The notes beneath the pieces are model-generated. The model was not told the origin of the DNA, searched no databases, and saw only the letters and a list, made by a program, of their open reading frames with translations. DNA of 64,000 nt from Thermosediminibacteraceae bacterium (lineage in GTDB: Bacteria; Bacillota; Thermosediminibacteria; Thermosediminibacterales; Thermosediminibacteraceae). The position numbers and the translations under genes are program-made. Shown here piece after piece: positions 35,848 through 45,835 of this stretch (positions are counted from its first letter, which is position 1; every line of letters begins with the position of its first letter). The DNA is taken from positions 218,063-282,062 of the forward strand of contig JAKKUQ010000001.1 of the NCBI GenBank assembly GCA_021890755.1, read 5' to 3'.

Positions 35848-37596
35848 CTACTTTACATCAGCTATACCCCTGTAAACCAGGCCCCTCTGGCAGTCTACGG
35901 TCACTTCATCGCCGGTGGTAAGTTTCTCAGTGGCACCCTCTGCTCCTACGATAACCGGAATGCCAAGCTCTATGCTGGCTATGGCGGCGTGGGAGGTAAG
36001 TCCTGCTTCTTCGGCTATAATCGCCGATGCCCTCTGGATTACGGGCATATAATCTTTATCCGTAGAAGCTACAACCAGTATACAACCATCGGGCATAGCC
36101 TCAGCTTCCTTTAAGGTCCTGGCTACATACACCGTCCCGTGGACCGATTTTGTACCTATTCCAGTACCTTTTAAAATTACATCGCCCACCACGTGGACTC
36201 GTATGAGGTTGGTGGTACCACTGACATAAAGCGGAACTCCTGCGGTTATTACCACAAGATCTCCTTTTTTTATGATACCCGAGCTTAATGCCCCATTTAT
36301 GGCCTCCCTGAACATCTCATCGGTAGAGGTTGTCTCATTGATTTTTATCGGGAAAACACCCCAGACCACCTGAAGGGTCCTAGTTACCTTTTCACGGGGC
36401 GTAACTGCTAATATAGGTGCGGAAGGCCTGAATTTAGCCACCATGCGGGCAGTATATCCCGACTTTGTGGAGGTGATTATTGCGCTAGCTCCCAGGTCTT
36501 TTGCAATGGTGTAGGTAGCATGACTTATTGCGTCAGTTACCGTTCTTATGCTGGTCTGCCTTTTGCTTGCTGTCACATCCAGCGAAACGGTTTCTTCGAC
36601 TTTTTCTGCAATTCTTGTCATCATTCTAACGGCTTCCACGGGAAACTCACCCGAAGCCGTCTCTCCCGAAAGCATAATGGCATCGGTGCCATCCAAAATG
36701 GCGTTGGCCACGTCGGTGGTTTCTGCCCGGGTGGGCCTGGGATTTTTTATCATTGATTCCAGCATCTGGGTAGCCGTAATTACCGGTTTACCAGCCCGGT
36801 TACATCTTTCGATAATCCTTTTCTGGACGATGGGAACCTCCTCTACGGGTATCTCTACTCCTAGATCTCCTCTTGCTATCATTATCCCATCGGCGACTTT
36901 TATTATCTCATCTAGATTCTGCACTCCCTCTTGATTTTCAATCTTTGCTATAATTTGTATATCCTGTCCCCCGTTTTCTTCAAGTATCTTTCTTATAGCT
37001 ATGACATCGGAGGCCTTACGTATAAAAGAAGCCGCTACAAAATCAACTCCCATCTTAATTCCAAAAAGGATATCATCTACATCTTTTGGAGTCACCGCCG
37101 GAAGGGGAATGGATTTTCCTGGAAGGTTTACTCCTTTATTGTCACTCAGTTCGCCACCGTTCATTACTGTGCACAGGATTTCCTTGCCGCTTACTTTTTT
37201 TACTTCAAGTTCAATAAGACCGTCGGCCAAGAGTATTTTGTCGCCTTCGTGGACTATTTGGGGCATATCTTCGAAATTCACAAAAGCTTTGGTTTCATCG
37301 CCCGCTACCGGATAGGTGACAAGGCTAAATTCTTGTCCTTTTTTCAAATGGACCTTTCCTTTAGCAAAACTTCCAATGCGGATTTCAGGGCCCTTCGTGT
37401 CGACCATAATTGCAACGTTAGTGCGAAGTTCTTTTTCAACTTCGCGAATTGCTTCTATTCTAGCCCTGTGTTCTTCGTGAGTGCCATGAGAAAAGTTAAG
37501 TCTTGCTACATTCATTCCGGCTTTTATCAGTTCACGAATAATTTCCTTTTTTTCGCTGGCTGGCCCAATTGTACAGACTATTTTCGTCTTTCGCAT
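35848..37596 (-). CDS. pyk: Pyruvate kinase with C-terminal PEP-utilizer domain
   Basis: Pyruvate kinase makes ATP and pyruvate from phosphoenolpyruvate. The 582-residue protein starts MRKTKIVCTIGPASE and has the substrate-binding segments NVARLNFSHGTHEEH, VDTKGPEIR and ASFIRKASDV. It also has GIMIARGDLGVEIPVEEVP and the signature ITATQMLESMIKNPRPTRAE. After residue 475 there is an extra domain related to the PEP-synthase phosphohistidine domain (EEAGLTSHAAIASIELGIPV), common in Firmicute enzymes. The ATG at 37596 follows AGGTGC; an earlier GTG lies in that ribosome site. It is between pfkA and a thioesterase gene. Confidence 0.97.
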   Translation of the reverse strand: MRKTKIVCTIGPASEKKEIIRELIKAGMNVARLNFSHGTHEEHRARIEAIREVEKELRTNVAIMVDTKGPEIRIGSFAKGKVHLKKGQEFSLVTYPVAGDETKAFVNFEDMPQIVHEGDKILLADGLIELEVKKVSGKEILCTVMNGGELSDNKGVNLPGKSIPLPAVTPKDVDDILFGIKMGVDFVAASFIRKASDVIAIRKILEENGGQDIQIIAKIENQEGVQNLDEIIKVADGIMIARGDLGVEIPVEEVPIVQKRIIERCNRAGKPVITATQMLESMIKNPRPTRAETTDVANAILDGTDAIMLSGETASGEFPVEAVRMMTRIAEKVEETVSLDVTASKRQTSIRTVTDAISHATYTIAKDLGASAIITSTKSGYTARMVAKFRPSAPILAVTPREKVTRTLQVVWGVFPIKINETTSTDEMFREAINGALSSGIIKKGDLVVITAGVPLYVSGTTNLIRVHVVGDVILKGTGIGTKSVHGTVYVARTLKEAEAMPDGCILVVASTDKDYMPVIQRASAIIAEEAGLTSHAAIASIELGIPVIVGAEGATEKLTTGDEVTVDCQRGLVYRGIADVK

Positions 37597-37622
37597 ATAT
37601 AGCACCTGCCATCTTTATTTAT

Positions 37623-38582
37623 TTATATTGACAGGATATTTGCCAGCTCAAAAAGTTCCTTGTTAAAAGTCTTCTGAGTGGTAAGGATTTTTTCCAGGTC
37701 CGTCACCACCAGTTCTCCTCTAACCCATCCTACCATTTTGTTGCTCAAACCGCTTTTTAAAAGTTCTACCGCTTTTCCACCCATCTGGCTTGCAAGTATC
37801 CTGTCAAACGCTGTGGGCGTACCTCCCCTCTGAAGGTGCCCAAGAACTGTTACCCTCGTCTCAAAGCCAGTTATATCCTTTATTTTTTTGCCCACATCGA
37901 ATGCATTTCCGGCCCCTTCAGCGAGGATTATAATGGTATGTAGTTTGCCGCGTTTCAAACCGGTCACTACTTTTTCGCAAACATCTTCTATCGTATATGG
38001 TATTTCCGGAACTAGAATAGTTTCAGCCCCACAGGCTAGCCCCGAATACAGTGCGATGTGACCCGATTCACGGCCCATTACTTCAATGATAAAAGTTCTT
38101 TCGTGGGAAGTTGCCGTATCCCTTATTTTGTTCACAGCTTCTACAACTGTATTGATGGCTGTATCAAACCCTATTGAATAATCAGTGAAGGGTATGTCGT
38201 TATCTATAGTGGCCGGAATTCCTATAGTAGCTACTCCTCTTTTTGAAAGTTCTATAGCTCCTCTAAAAGAACCATCTCCACCTATGACGACAAGTCCTTC
38301 AATCCCAAGGGTTTTTAAGTTTTCAAGAGCTTTCTCCATACCCTCAGGAGTCTTAAATTCCTCGGAACGTGCGGTCCTCAGAATGGTGCCTCCGCGGTGG
38401 ATAATATCTCCCACCGTCCTTAAATCCATTTCTACAAAATCTGCGCTTAAAAGACCCGCATAACCCCTTCTTATGCCGTAAACTTCCATACCATTATAAA
38501 TAGCGCTCCGTACAACGGCCCTAATAGCGGCATTCATTCCGGGCGCGTCTCCGCCACTGGTCAAAACTGCTATCCTTTTCAC
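37623..38582 (-). CDS. pfkA: ATP-dependent 6-phosphofructokinase
   Basis: PfkA makes fructose 1,6-bisphosphate, the committed glycolytic step, and is an allosteric tetramer. The 319-residue protein has [19 protein letters not shown] at the N-terminus, the ATP loop with GGDGSFRGA near residue 102, and the catalytic [20 protein letters not shown] near residues 123-142. [13 protein letters not shown] is near 168. GGDGS (Gly at the key position) supports ATP over pyrophosphate as donor. The start is GTG at 38582 after GGGGAG. It is followed by pyk on the same strand, the common pfkA-pyk operon. Confidence 0.97.
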   Translation of the reverse strand: MKRIAVLTSGGDAPGMNAAIRAVVRSAIYNGMEVYGIRRGYAGLLSADFVEMDLRTVGDIIHRGGTILRTARSEEFKTPEGMEKALENLKTLGIEGLVVIGGDGSFRGAIELSKRGVATIGIPATIDNDIPFTDYSIGFDTAINTVVEAVNKIRDTATSHERTFIIEVMGRESGHIALYSGLACGAETILVPEIPYTIEDVCEKVVTGLKRGKLHTIIILAEGAGNAFDVGKKIKDITGFETRVTVLGHLQRGGTPTAFDRILASQMGGKAVELLKSGLSNKMVGWVRGELVVTDLEKILTTQKTFNKELFELANILSI

Positions 38583-38597
38583 ATCTTTCTCCCCTTT

Positions 38598-38792
38598 TTA
38601 CAGATTGTTTTCCAAAATAATCTTATGGGCTTCCTCAGCTTCCGATTCGGGCACGAGAATTTCTATGCAGCATCCCCTTTTCTTGCTTCTCATTACTTCT
38701 TTTGTCTTAACTAGGACTCCTTCTTGCTTTAAGACATTTACCACTTTCTCTGCATTTTCTTTGTCAGTAGCCATGTATACTACAGTCCACAT
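38598..38792 (-). CDS. Conserved small protein between dnaE and pfkA (64 aa)
   Basis: No function is known to me. The product starts MWTVVYMATDKENAEKVVNV and ends EILVPESEAEEAHKIILENN. Its beta-alpha-beta-like pattern, with a short basic middle (RSKKRGCCIE), suggests a small ferredoxin-like fold of the DUF2007 kind, which is inference. The ATG at 38792 has AAGGGGGCC upstream. Small genes of this kind are often found in the dnaE-pfkA interval of Clostridia. Confidence 0.75.
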   Translation of the reverse strand: MWTVVYMATDKENAEKVVNVLKQEGVLVKTKEVMRSKKRGCCIEILVPESEAEEAHKIILENNL

Positions 38793-38836
38793 TTCCGGGG
38801 CCCCCTTTTAAGTTTTTATTATTATTATGTTTAATC

Positions 38837-41800
38837 TTAAATCGCTGACTTTTCCATAAAAAGGCAATTTTTTCTTCCTATTAAACTACATATTTTCTCT
38901 AAAACTTGTTCGGAAGAGTTTATATAATAGCTCTTGTCTACCAATATAGCTTTTGAGCTATTCACACCATAAATTGTAACAGGAATATTCCCCGGATGCA
39001 AAAGGAAAAATTCTTTGAGTTTTTCTATACGCTCGGCGGTGTATTTCTTCTCATCTACTAAAATTATAAGGACTCCCTCTTTTCTTTCCTCCAGGGGCTT
39101 TATCTCTTCCGCTATTATTTTAGGTGCTTCTTCTTCTTTCAAATTTACCCTGCCTTTAATTATAACCTTCCCATCCTGCTGCAACTCGCTGGAATACCTC
39201 TCGTAAACACTCGGAAAAGCGATTACTTCCATCGCTCCCGTCAGATCTTCCAGCGTTATAAAAGCCATGAGTTTATTGTCTTTTGTGGACTTTGGCTTGA
39301 TCTCTGTAATTATGCCCCCCACCACCACTTGAGAGTTATCTTCGATCGCAACTTCATCACCTGCGAGGTCTTTACTACTTAAGTTGGTATTTCTTTCCAG
39401 AACGTCTTTGTATTCCATTAAGGGATGTCCGCTCAGGTAAAGCCCGAGGACCTCTTTTTCCATTGCTAATATTTCGTTTTTGGGATATTCCGGGATATCC
39501 GGGAGTTCATCTCTAGGGGTCTCGCTTTCATTAATCATTTCGAACAAAGAGAGCTGGTCTTTCACTTCTTGCCTTTGCTTTTTCTGCGCACGGTTTAATA
39601 TATCCTCATAGACACTTAAAAGCTGAGAACGTTTAATTCCTAGTGAATCAAAAGCGCCGCTTTTTATTAGGCTTTCAACAGCTTTTTTATTTATTTCCGC
39701 TTGGTCCATTTTTTCACAAAAATCGCTAAAAGATTTGAACCTGCCCTTTTCTTCTCTGCGCTTTATTATAGCTTTTGCCACGTTTTCGCCCACATTTTTT
39801 ACAGCTGTCAATCCGAACCTGATCTTATCTCCGACTACAGTAAACACCTCGAAACTTTCGTTGACATCCGGCGGCAGAACTTCTATACCCATGTGCCCGC
39901 ATTCAGCGATATACTGGGCTACTTTATCGGTGTTGTGCCTTACACTTGTGAGCAATGCTGCCATGAATTCCACCGGAAAATGAGCCTTGAGGTAAGCCGT
40001 TTGGTACGCAACCATGGCGTAAGCAGCCGCGTGAGATTTATTGAATCCGTAACCGGCAAAATAAGATATTTCCTCGAAGATTTTGGTTGCGGTTTGCTCG
40101 TCAATGCCGTTTTCCAAACATCCCTGTATAAAAGCATTCCGCTGAGCTTCCATTACCTCCTGCTGCTTTTTACCCATGGCCTTTCTTAAAATGTCGGCCT
40201 GGGCAAGGCTGAAACCTGCCAAATCCTGTGCTATTTTCATGACTTGTTCCTGATACAGGATTATTCCATAGGTTTCTTTGAGGATAGGTTCCAATTTGGG
40301 ATGCAGGTATTTTATGTTCTCCGGGTTGTTTTTATTTCTTATAAATTCATCGGCAGCGCCACTCCCCAACGGGCCGGGCCTGTAAAGGCCTATAACCGCA
40401 ATGATATCTTCAAAACGCTCCGGCTTTAATTCCTTTAGAAGGTTCCTCATGCCGCTGCTTTCGAGTTGGAATACTCCGGTGGTTTCGCCCCGGCTTAGCA
40501 TTTCATATACCTTATTATCGTCCAATGGAACTTCATCTAGGTCAATGGTAATACCCCTGGACTTCTGTATTAACCTCAGCGCATCTTGTATTACCGTAAG
40601 GGTTCTAAGGCCAAGAAAATCCATTTTTAAAAGTCCCAATTCTTCTAAAGCTGTCATGGTAAATTGGGTAGACACGGTAGAATCGCTTACTTTATGCAAC
40701 GGCACAAGTTCCACTAATGGTTCGTTGGAGATCACCACACCCGCTGCGTGAGTTGAAGCGTGCCGGGGAAAACCTTCCAGAGCTTTTGCTGTATCTATTA
40801 ATTTTCTCATCCTCTCATTTTCGGTATAAAGCTTTTTCAGTTCAGGATTTAAAGCTAGGGCTTTTTCTATCGTCATACCGGGCTCCATTGGAACCATTTT
40901 TGCAACAACATCAACTTCGCTATACGGATAGCCAAAGACTCTTCCTACATCCCTTATCGCCGCCCTAGCAGCCATAGTACCAAAGGTTCCTATTTGGGCA
41001 ACCCTGTCCTCTCCGTACTTTCGAACGACGTAATCGATAACTTCCTGTCGCCTTTCGTAGCAAAAATCCACATCGATATCCGGCATCGTTACCCTTTCGG
41101 GGTTGAGGAACCTTTCAAAAAGCAGATTGTATTTTAGCGGATCCACATTGGTTATGTACAGGCAGTAAGCTACAAGGCTGCCAGCTGCAGAGCCACGGCC
41201 GGGTCCCACCATTATCCCGTTTTTCCTGGCAAAATTTACAAAATCCCATACGATTAAAAAATAGCTGGAATAACCCATTCTCTTTATTACATCCAGCTCA
41301 TAATCGAGTCTTTTTTTGAGCTCGGGAGTCACCTGACCGTACCGCTTTTTGAGCCCTTCGTAGCAAAGTTTTTCTAGATACGAATCCTCGGTGAATCCCT
41401 CTGGAACATCAAAGCGGGGCAGATGAATGCGACCAAATTCAAGTTCAACATTGCATCTTTTTGCTATCTCAACCGTGTTCTCCAGAGCTTCCGGCAGATG
41501 GGCAAATAGCATCCGCATTTCTTCCTCAGACTTGAGGTAAAACTCCGCGGAATTGAATTTTAGCCTGTCCTCATCCTTTATGGTTTTCCCAGTTTGAATG
41601 CAAAGCATTGCGTCATGAACTTGCTCATCCGATTTTAAAATATAATGGACGTCATTAGTCGCAACTAGAGGAATACCTGTTTCGCGGCTTAACCGGATAA
41701 GCCCGGAGTTAACCACTTTTTGCTCTTTCAGTCCATGGTCCTGAAGCTCCAGAAAAAAATTGCCTTCGCCGAAAATATCGTTAAGTTCTAGCGCCGCTTC

Positions 41801-42268
41801 TTTTGCCCTTTCGTATTCTCCCATCACAAGGTAAGATGGTATTTCCCCCGCAAGACATGCACTCAAGGCAATAAGGCCTTGGCTGTGTTTCTTTAGCAAT
41901 TCTTTATCAACCCTAGGTTTATAGTAGTAGCCCTCCAAAAATCCCAGTGATACCAGCTTTACTAGATTCTTATATCCAATTTCGTTCTCCGCAAGAAGCA
42001 CCAGGTGATACTGGTCGTCATCTATACCGGGCTGCCGGTCTTTTATGGACCTTTTTGCCATGTAGACTTCGCACCCTATTATGGGTTTTATGCCCTCAGC
42101 TTTCATGGCTTTATAAAAATCTATTATTCCATACATAACACCATGGTCAGTTATAGCCATGGTGTCCATACCGAGCTCTTTTGCTCTTTTGGCAAGTTTA
42201 GTTATATCGCATGCTCCATCCAGCAAACTGTAATTCGTGTGAACGTGCAGGTGGACAAAACCACCCAT
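38837..42268 (-). CDS. dnaE: DNA polymerase III subunit alpha
   Basis: DnaE is a replicative polymerase; in Firmicutes it extends primers beside PolC. The 1143-residue protein starts MGGFVHLHVHTNYSLLDGA with the N-terminal PHP domain. The palm domain includes VGPGRGSAAGSLVAYCL near residue 355 and the catalytic TMPDIDVDFCYERRQEV near 400. A tandem helix-hairpin-helix region and a C-terminal OB-fold (VVVGGIITEIKPKSTKDNK) follow. The ATG at 42268 has GGTAGGTGAC upstream; the GTG at 42277 lies in that site. The length fits DnaE1-type enzymes. It directly follows the YtoI-like gene, as in Bacillus, where ytoI is near dnaE. Confidence 0.97.
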   Translation of the reverse strand: MGGFVHLHVHTNYSLLDGACDITKLAKRAKELGMDTMAITDHGVMYGIIDFYKAMKAEGIKPIIGCEVYMAKRSIKDRQPGIDDDQYHLVLLAENEIGYKNLVKLVSLGFLEGYYYKPRVDKELLKKHSQGLIALSACLAGEIPSYLVMGEYERAKEAALELNDIFGEGNFFLELQDHGLKEQKVVNSGLIRLSRETGIPLVATNDVHYILKSDEQVHDAMLCIQTGKTIKDEDRLKFNSAEFYLKSEEEMRMLFAHLPEALENTVEIAKRCNVELEFGRIHLPRFDVPEGFTEDSYLEKLCYEGLKKRYGQVTPELKKRLDYELDVIKRMGYSSYFLIVWDFVNFARKNGIMVGPGRGSAAGSLVAYCLYITNVDPLKYNLLFERFLNPERVTMPDIDVDFCYERRQEVIDYVVRKYGEDRVAQIGTFGTMAARAAIRDVGRVFGYPYSEVDVVAKMVPMEPGMTIEKALALNPELKKLYTENERMRKLIDTAKALEGFPRHASTHAAGVVISNEPLVELVPLHKVSDSTVSTQFTMTALEELGLLKMDFLGLRTLTVIQDALRLIQKSRGITIDLDEVPLDDNKVYEMLSRGETTGVFQLESSGMRNLLKELKPERFEDIIAVIGLYRPGPLGSGAADEFIRNKNNPENIKYLHPKLEPILKETYGIILYQEQVMKIAQDLAGFSLAQADILRKAMGKKQQEVMEAQRNAFIQGCLENGIDEQTATKIFEEISYFAGYGFNKSHAAAYAMVAYQTAYLKAHFPVEFMAALLTSVRHNTDKVAQYIAECGHMGIEVLPPDVNESFEVFTVVGDKIRFGLTAVKNVGENVAKAIIKRREEKGRFKSFSDFCEKMDQAEINKKAVESLIKSGAFDSLGIKRSQLLSVYEDILNRAQKKQRQEVKDQLSLFEMINESETPRDELPDIPEYPKNEILAMEKEVLGLYLSGHPLMEYKDVLERNTNLSSKDLAGDEVAIEDNSQVVVGGIITEIKPKSTKDNKLMAFITLEDLTGAMEVIAFPSVYERYSSELQQDGKVIIKGRVNLKEEEAPKIIAEEIKPLEERKEGVLIILVDEKKYTAERIEKLKEFFLLHPGNIPVTIYGVNSSKAILVDKSYYINSSEQVLEKICSLIGRKNCLFMEKSAI

Positions 42269-42277
42269 AAAAGTCAC

Positions 42278-43576
42278 CTACCTGCCCAAAACTTTTACAG
42301 ACATTATCGCCTTTGCCACTAGGTTATTTCTTCCAAAAAGACTCACTTCTACCTTCCCGGATTTTCTCCCTATCTCGATAATATCAGCGTTAATTTCGAT
42401 CTCTTCATCCAGCTGCACTGGCCTTGAAAAATACACAGTGAAGCTATCAGGAATAATTTCCGGCCGTCTTTTACTCCTGAAAGCATCAATGCCGGCATTT
42501 ATCATAGCACCTATCAAAGAACTGTGGCTAGTTATTCCGTAAGGGTTCAGCATTACTGGTCCCGTCTTTCCATGAAGCCTTGTACCTTTTTCGGTTTTGG
42601 ATACCGTGAAATGATTCATAATTATGCTGTCTATCGTTTCGGCAATCTGAGGCTGGAGACTTAAGCTGCGAAAAGCTCTAATGGCATCCTGACGGGTTAT
42701 AACTCCTACCAGTTTTCGGTCCTCCACCACCGGTATGAGTTCTATACCTTCCCAAGCCATTAAGTGAGTAGCGTGGCCCACAGGGGTATCAGGGCCTACC
42801 ACTATGGGGTCCCTTGTCATAACCTCAATTATAGGTACTTCGTCCTTTAGGTCAGCTACATCGTTCGTAGTGACTATACCTATTACCTCCCGCTCGTCGT
42901 TTACTACGGGGAACCTGCTGTGTCTTGTTGCTCTGAGCAATCTCCTCCAGTCGCCTACCGTTGCCTTAGCATCAAGATAGTAAGGGTCACGAACCATCAC
43001 GTCCTTTACCCTTATCACATCTTTTCTCAGCAACCTTGTAAAAATTGCTCTGTTAATTATAGTAGCCACGGTAAAGGTATCGTAATGTGATGTAATAAGA
43101 GGCATCCCTTTTTCGTTAGCTAATTTCACCACATCTTCCTCAGCTTGAAACCCACCTGTAATGAGAACTGCCGCTCCCATGTTCAACGCCAACATCTGAG
43201 CTTCTTTTCGATTTCCGACGATGAGTAGGTCCCCTGGCTCTACGTATTGCTGCATATCCAGGACTTCCATAGCGCCTATTAAAAATTTTTTGAGGGGCCT
43301 GTGCAGCCCGGCAATACCTCCCATCACAGTACCTTCTACTATGTTAACAACTTCGGCATACGTAAGTTTCTCTATATCTTCACCTTCGGTTTCCTCAATT
43401 CGTATGGTCCCTATCCTGGGAATCGTAGTGACAAGACCCTTAAGCTGAGCATCTTTAATAGCCCTGTATGCCGTTCCCTCGCTGACCTGTAACTCCTGAG
43501 CAAGTTGTCTTACTGATATTCTGGAACCGACTTTTAGGTCTTTAATATATTTTATTATTTTCTCATGTTTTGTCAT
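42278..43576 (-). CDS. YtoI-type regulator: HTH, DRTGG, two CBS and hotdog domains
   Basis: The 432-residue protein is a fusion. Residues about 1-70 form a GntR/DeoR-like winged helix (VRQLAQELQVSEGTAYRAIK). Residues about 75-180 are a DRTGG domain (GDLLIVGNRKEAQMLALNMG). Residues about 190-305 form a pair of CBS domains (RFPVVNDEREVIGIVTTNDV, LIPVVEDRKLVGVITRQDAI). The last 115 residues are a MaoC/thioesterase-type hotdog fold (NPYGITSHSSLIGAMINAG). CBS pairs usually sense adenine nucleotides. The family is called YtoI in Bacillus and its targets are unknown. The stop is 9 bases before the dnaE start, so co-transcription is likely. Confidence 0.9.
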   Translation of the reverse strand: MTKHEKIIKYIKDLKVGSRISVRQLAQELQVSEGTAYRAIKDAQLKGLVTTIPRIGTIRIEETEGEDIEKLTYAEVVNIVEGTVMGGIAGLHRPLKKFLIGAMEVLDMQQYVEPGDLLIVGNRKEAQMLALNMGAAVLITGGFQAEEDVVKLANEKGMPLITSHYDTFTVATIINRAIFTRLLRKDVIRVKDVMVRDPYYLDAKATVGDWRRLLRATRHSRFPVVNDEREVIGIVTTNDVADLKDEVPIIEVMTRDPIVVGPDTPVGHATHLMAWEGIELIPVVEDRKLVGVITRQDAIRAFRSLSLQPQIAETIDSIIMNHFTVSKTEKGTRLHGKTGPVMLNPYGITSHSSLIGAMINAGIDAFRSKRRPEIIPDSFTVYFSRPVQLDEEIEINADIIEIGRKSGKVEVSLFGRNNLVAKAIMSVKVLGR

Positions 43577-43626
43577 AGGTATCCCCCGCCGGAGTGTAAA
43601 AGCACCTGCCGCGGTAAATCAATAAA

Positions 43627-43893
43627 TCATTCTTCTCCAAATTTGCTTTCCACGAGTTCCACCAACGCCTCTACGGCTTCTTTTTCGTCATCTCCTTGAG
43701 CTGAGATTGTTACCGTAGTACCCTGGCTCACTGCCAGCGACATAACACCCATAATGCTCTTCGCATTGACTTTTTTCCCTTCTTTTTCTAAAAAGATTTC
43801 TGACTTGAATTTGTTGGCAGTCTGCACGAACATAGCCGCTGGCCTCGCGTGTAATCCTGTTCTGTTTTTTACAACAACTGTTTTTTCATACAT
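43627..43893 (-). CDS. ptsH: Phosphocarrier protein HPr
   Basis: HPr carries phosphate in the sugar phosphotransferase system and, when phosphorylated on serine by HprK, is the co-repressor for CcpA. The 88-residue protein has RTGLHARPAAMF with the phosphoryl His15 and VNAKSIMGVMSL with Ser46. The ATG at 43893 follows GGAGGAAG. It is the last gene after whiA, which is the position of crh in Bacillus, but Crh lacks the histidine that is present here. hprK is in this window at 62573. No enzyme I gene is seen. Confidence 0.95.
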   Translation of the reverse strand: MYEKTVVVKNRTGLHARPAAMFVQTANKFKSEIFLEKEGKKVNAKSIMGVMSLAVSQGTTVTISAQGDDEKEAVEALVELVESKFGEE

Positions 43894-43895
43894 CT

Positions 43896-44849
43896 TTAAT
43901 CTTCCTCCTTCATAGATTTGATTTTTTCTGCAATTTCCTCTAATTTTTTCAACCGGTGATTCACACCTGATTTACCTAAAGGAGGAGTCATCATCTGTCC
44001 AAGTTCTTTAAGGCTCAAATCCGGGTGCCTGAGCCTTACTTCGGCTACCAGTTTCAGACTCGGAGACAGATGTTCAAAAACTCCACTTCTTTTTAAAAAA
44101 TTAATCATTTCAATCTGACGGATGGCTGTATCAACCGTTTTGTTTAAGTTTGCTGTTTCGCAGTTTACCAGTCGGTTAACACTGTTCCTCATTTCCTTTA
44201 AAACCCTTATGTTTTCAAATTTTAATAGGCTCTCGTTGGCACCAATCAGCCCTAGGAGATCTCGGATATCGTCCCCGTTTTTTAGGTATACCACAAAAGT
44301 GCCTTTCCTTTCTGCTACTTTGGCATTAAGTCCGAAGCTGTTTATTAGTTTTACCAGTGATTCAGCCTGCTTGCTACCGGCGGTCACAAATTCCAGATGA
44401 TATGGTCCCTTAGGGTCGCTGATCGACCCGCTGCCCAAAAAAGCGCCCCGCAAATACGCCTTCTTACAGCAGCGCTTTTTTATAAGTTCCGGTTTAATAT
44501 TGTCCTTTATATAAAACCTTTCATTGTTCATCAGGAGTATCCCTATTTTTTCTAAAAACCTGCCCATCTCCGGGGAACTCGCTGTCACTACATACAAATT
44601 ATGCTTTTTCATCTTTTCTTTGGTAACGATTATCTCTACTTCAGCCTTGACGAATTTTTTTAGAAGCTGTATAAATCTTCTCGCGGTAGAAGCGCTCTCG
44701 GTGTTCACCTTTATATTGATCCGGTTTCCACCGCCAGCTATTTGAATACTCCCGCTCATCCTTAAAAACGCAGCTAATTCCGCCAGCTCACAGTCTCTTT
44801 CTGCTGATATTCGCGAAAGCTCTTCCTTCACTTCTGAGGAAAAGGACAA
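43896..44849 (-). CDS. whiA: Sporulation/cell-division regulator WhiA
   Basis: WhiA is a DNA-binding protein related to LAGLIDADG homing endonucleases but without nuclease activity. It controls division or sporulation genes. The 317-residue form starts MSFSSEVKEEL, the conserved N-terminus. It contains CELAELAAFLRMSGSIQIAG, then CCKKAYLRGAFLGSGSISDP near residue 130, and the C-terminal helix-turn-helix LSLKELGQMMTPPLGKSGVN. The start is the TTG at 44849, preferred over GTG at 44858, which lies next to the ribosome site. It overlaps nothing; HPr begins 3 bases after its stop. Confidence 0.96.
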   Translation of the reverse strand: MSFSSEVKEELSRISAERDCELAELAAFLRMSGSIQIAGGGNRINIKVNTESASTARRFIQLLKKFVKAEVEIIVTKEKMKKHNLYVVTASSPEMGRFLEKIGILLMNNERFYIKDNIKPELIKKRCCKKAYLRGAFLGSGSISDPKGPYHLEFVTAGSKQAESLVKLINSFGLNAKVAERKGTFVVYLKNGDDIRDLLGLIGANESLLKFENIRVLKEMRNSVNRLVNCETANLNKTVDTAIRQIEMINFLKRSGVFEHLSPSLKLVAEVRLRHPDLSLKELGQMMTPPLGKSGVNHRLKKLEEIAEKIKSMKEED

Positions 44850-44884
44850 ACCGGCCACCCGCCTTTTATTTGGTGCTTTGTTCT

Positions 44885-45823
44885 CTATTTTATTATATCC
44901 ATTATCACTTTGGCAAGCTTTATCGGATCGTGCCTTACAACTTCAGCATAACCTAAAAGCTCTCCCAAAATCACGTTACAGCCTAATTCTCTTATCTTCT
45001 GGTCATCGCATTCTACAGGATGAGCTCCATCCGCAAGGTATTTCTGTAGCAAGTGATCCGGGATTTTTTCAACATTAATAACCACATAATCTATTAAATT
45101 GTCCCCAGCATGGTCCAAGATTGTTTTTACGTGGTCGAAAGCGGTGTAGCCGTCTGTCTCTCCGGGCTGGGTCATGACATTGACAATAAATATCTTTTTG
45201 GCTTTTGAATTCCTTACTGCCCTGGCCAAATCTTTTATGAGTAGGTTAGGCAGTATGCTCGTATAAAGGCTTCCTGGACCGAGAATTATGGCATCCGCCT
45301 TTTCGACTGCTTCTAAAGCTTCAGGCAGTGGTTTTGCATCCTCAGGAATAATTCCTATTCTTTTTATCTTGCGGCCTACTCTGGGAATTCGAGACTCTCC
45401 CCTTATTACAGTTCCGTCCTCGAACTCTGCCACCAGGACTACATCGCAAAGTGTAGAAGGAAGTACCTGGCCGCTAACGGCTAGCACTTTACTGGACTCC
45501 TTTATCGCTAGCTCAAAATCCCCCAGGATTTCTGTCATTGCCGCCAAAAACAAATTGCCGAAGCTGTGACCTTTTAGCGATCCGGTTTTGAATCTATACT
45601 GAAAAAGCTTTTCCATCAGGGGTTCAGTATTAGCTAGGGCCAAAAGGCAGTTCCTTATATCCCCCGGTGGTAAAATTTTAAGCTCGTCTCTTAAAATTCC
45701 CGAACTTCCCCCGTCATCGGCAACAGTCACTATTGCCGTAATATCCCTGGTGTATTTTTTTAATCCCCTAAGCAAATTCGGAAGGCCTGTTCCACCTCCG
45801 ATGGCCACAATTTTATGGCTCAC
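44885..45823 (-). CDS. yvcK: YvcK/CofD-like gluconeogenesis factor
   Basis: YvcK is needed for growth on gluconeogenic carbon sources and for cell shape and wall synthesis in Bacillus; it binds UDP-sugars. The 312-residue protein has the nucleotide loop VAIGGGTGLPNLLRGLK at the N-terminus, VTVADDGGSSGILRDEL near residue 36, PPGDIRNCLLALA, and GPGSLYTSILPNLL near 200. The start is GTG at 45823 after AGGTGAG. It sits between rapZ and whiA in the conserved order. The family resembles CofD (phospholactate transferase), but here no F420 genes are seen, so YvcK is the better call. Confidence 0.96.
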   Translation of the reverse strand: MSHKIVAIGGGTGLPNLLRGLKKYTRDITAIVTVADDGGSSGILRDELKILPPGDIRNCLLALANTEPLMEKLFQYRFKTGSLKGHSFGNLFLAAMTEILGDFELAIKESSKVLAVSGQVLPSTLCDVVLVAEFEDGTVIRGESRIPRVGRKIKRIGIIPEDAKPLPEALEAVEKADAIILGPGSLYTSILPNLLIKDLARAVRNSKAKKIFIVNVMTQPGETDGYTAFDHVKTILDHAGDNLIDYVVINVEKIPDHLLQKYLADGAHPVECDDQKIRELGCNVILGELLGYAEVVRHDPIKLAKVIMDIIK

Positions 45824-45835
45824 TTTACTCTCACC

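Noticed and set aside
36931..37602. Open frame of about 220 codons opposite the 5' half of pyk
   Set aside because: It is antisense to pyruvate kinase and the protein is rich in F, Y and S with no domain.
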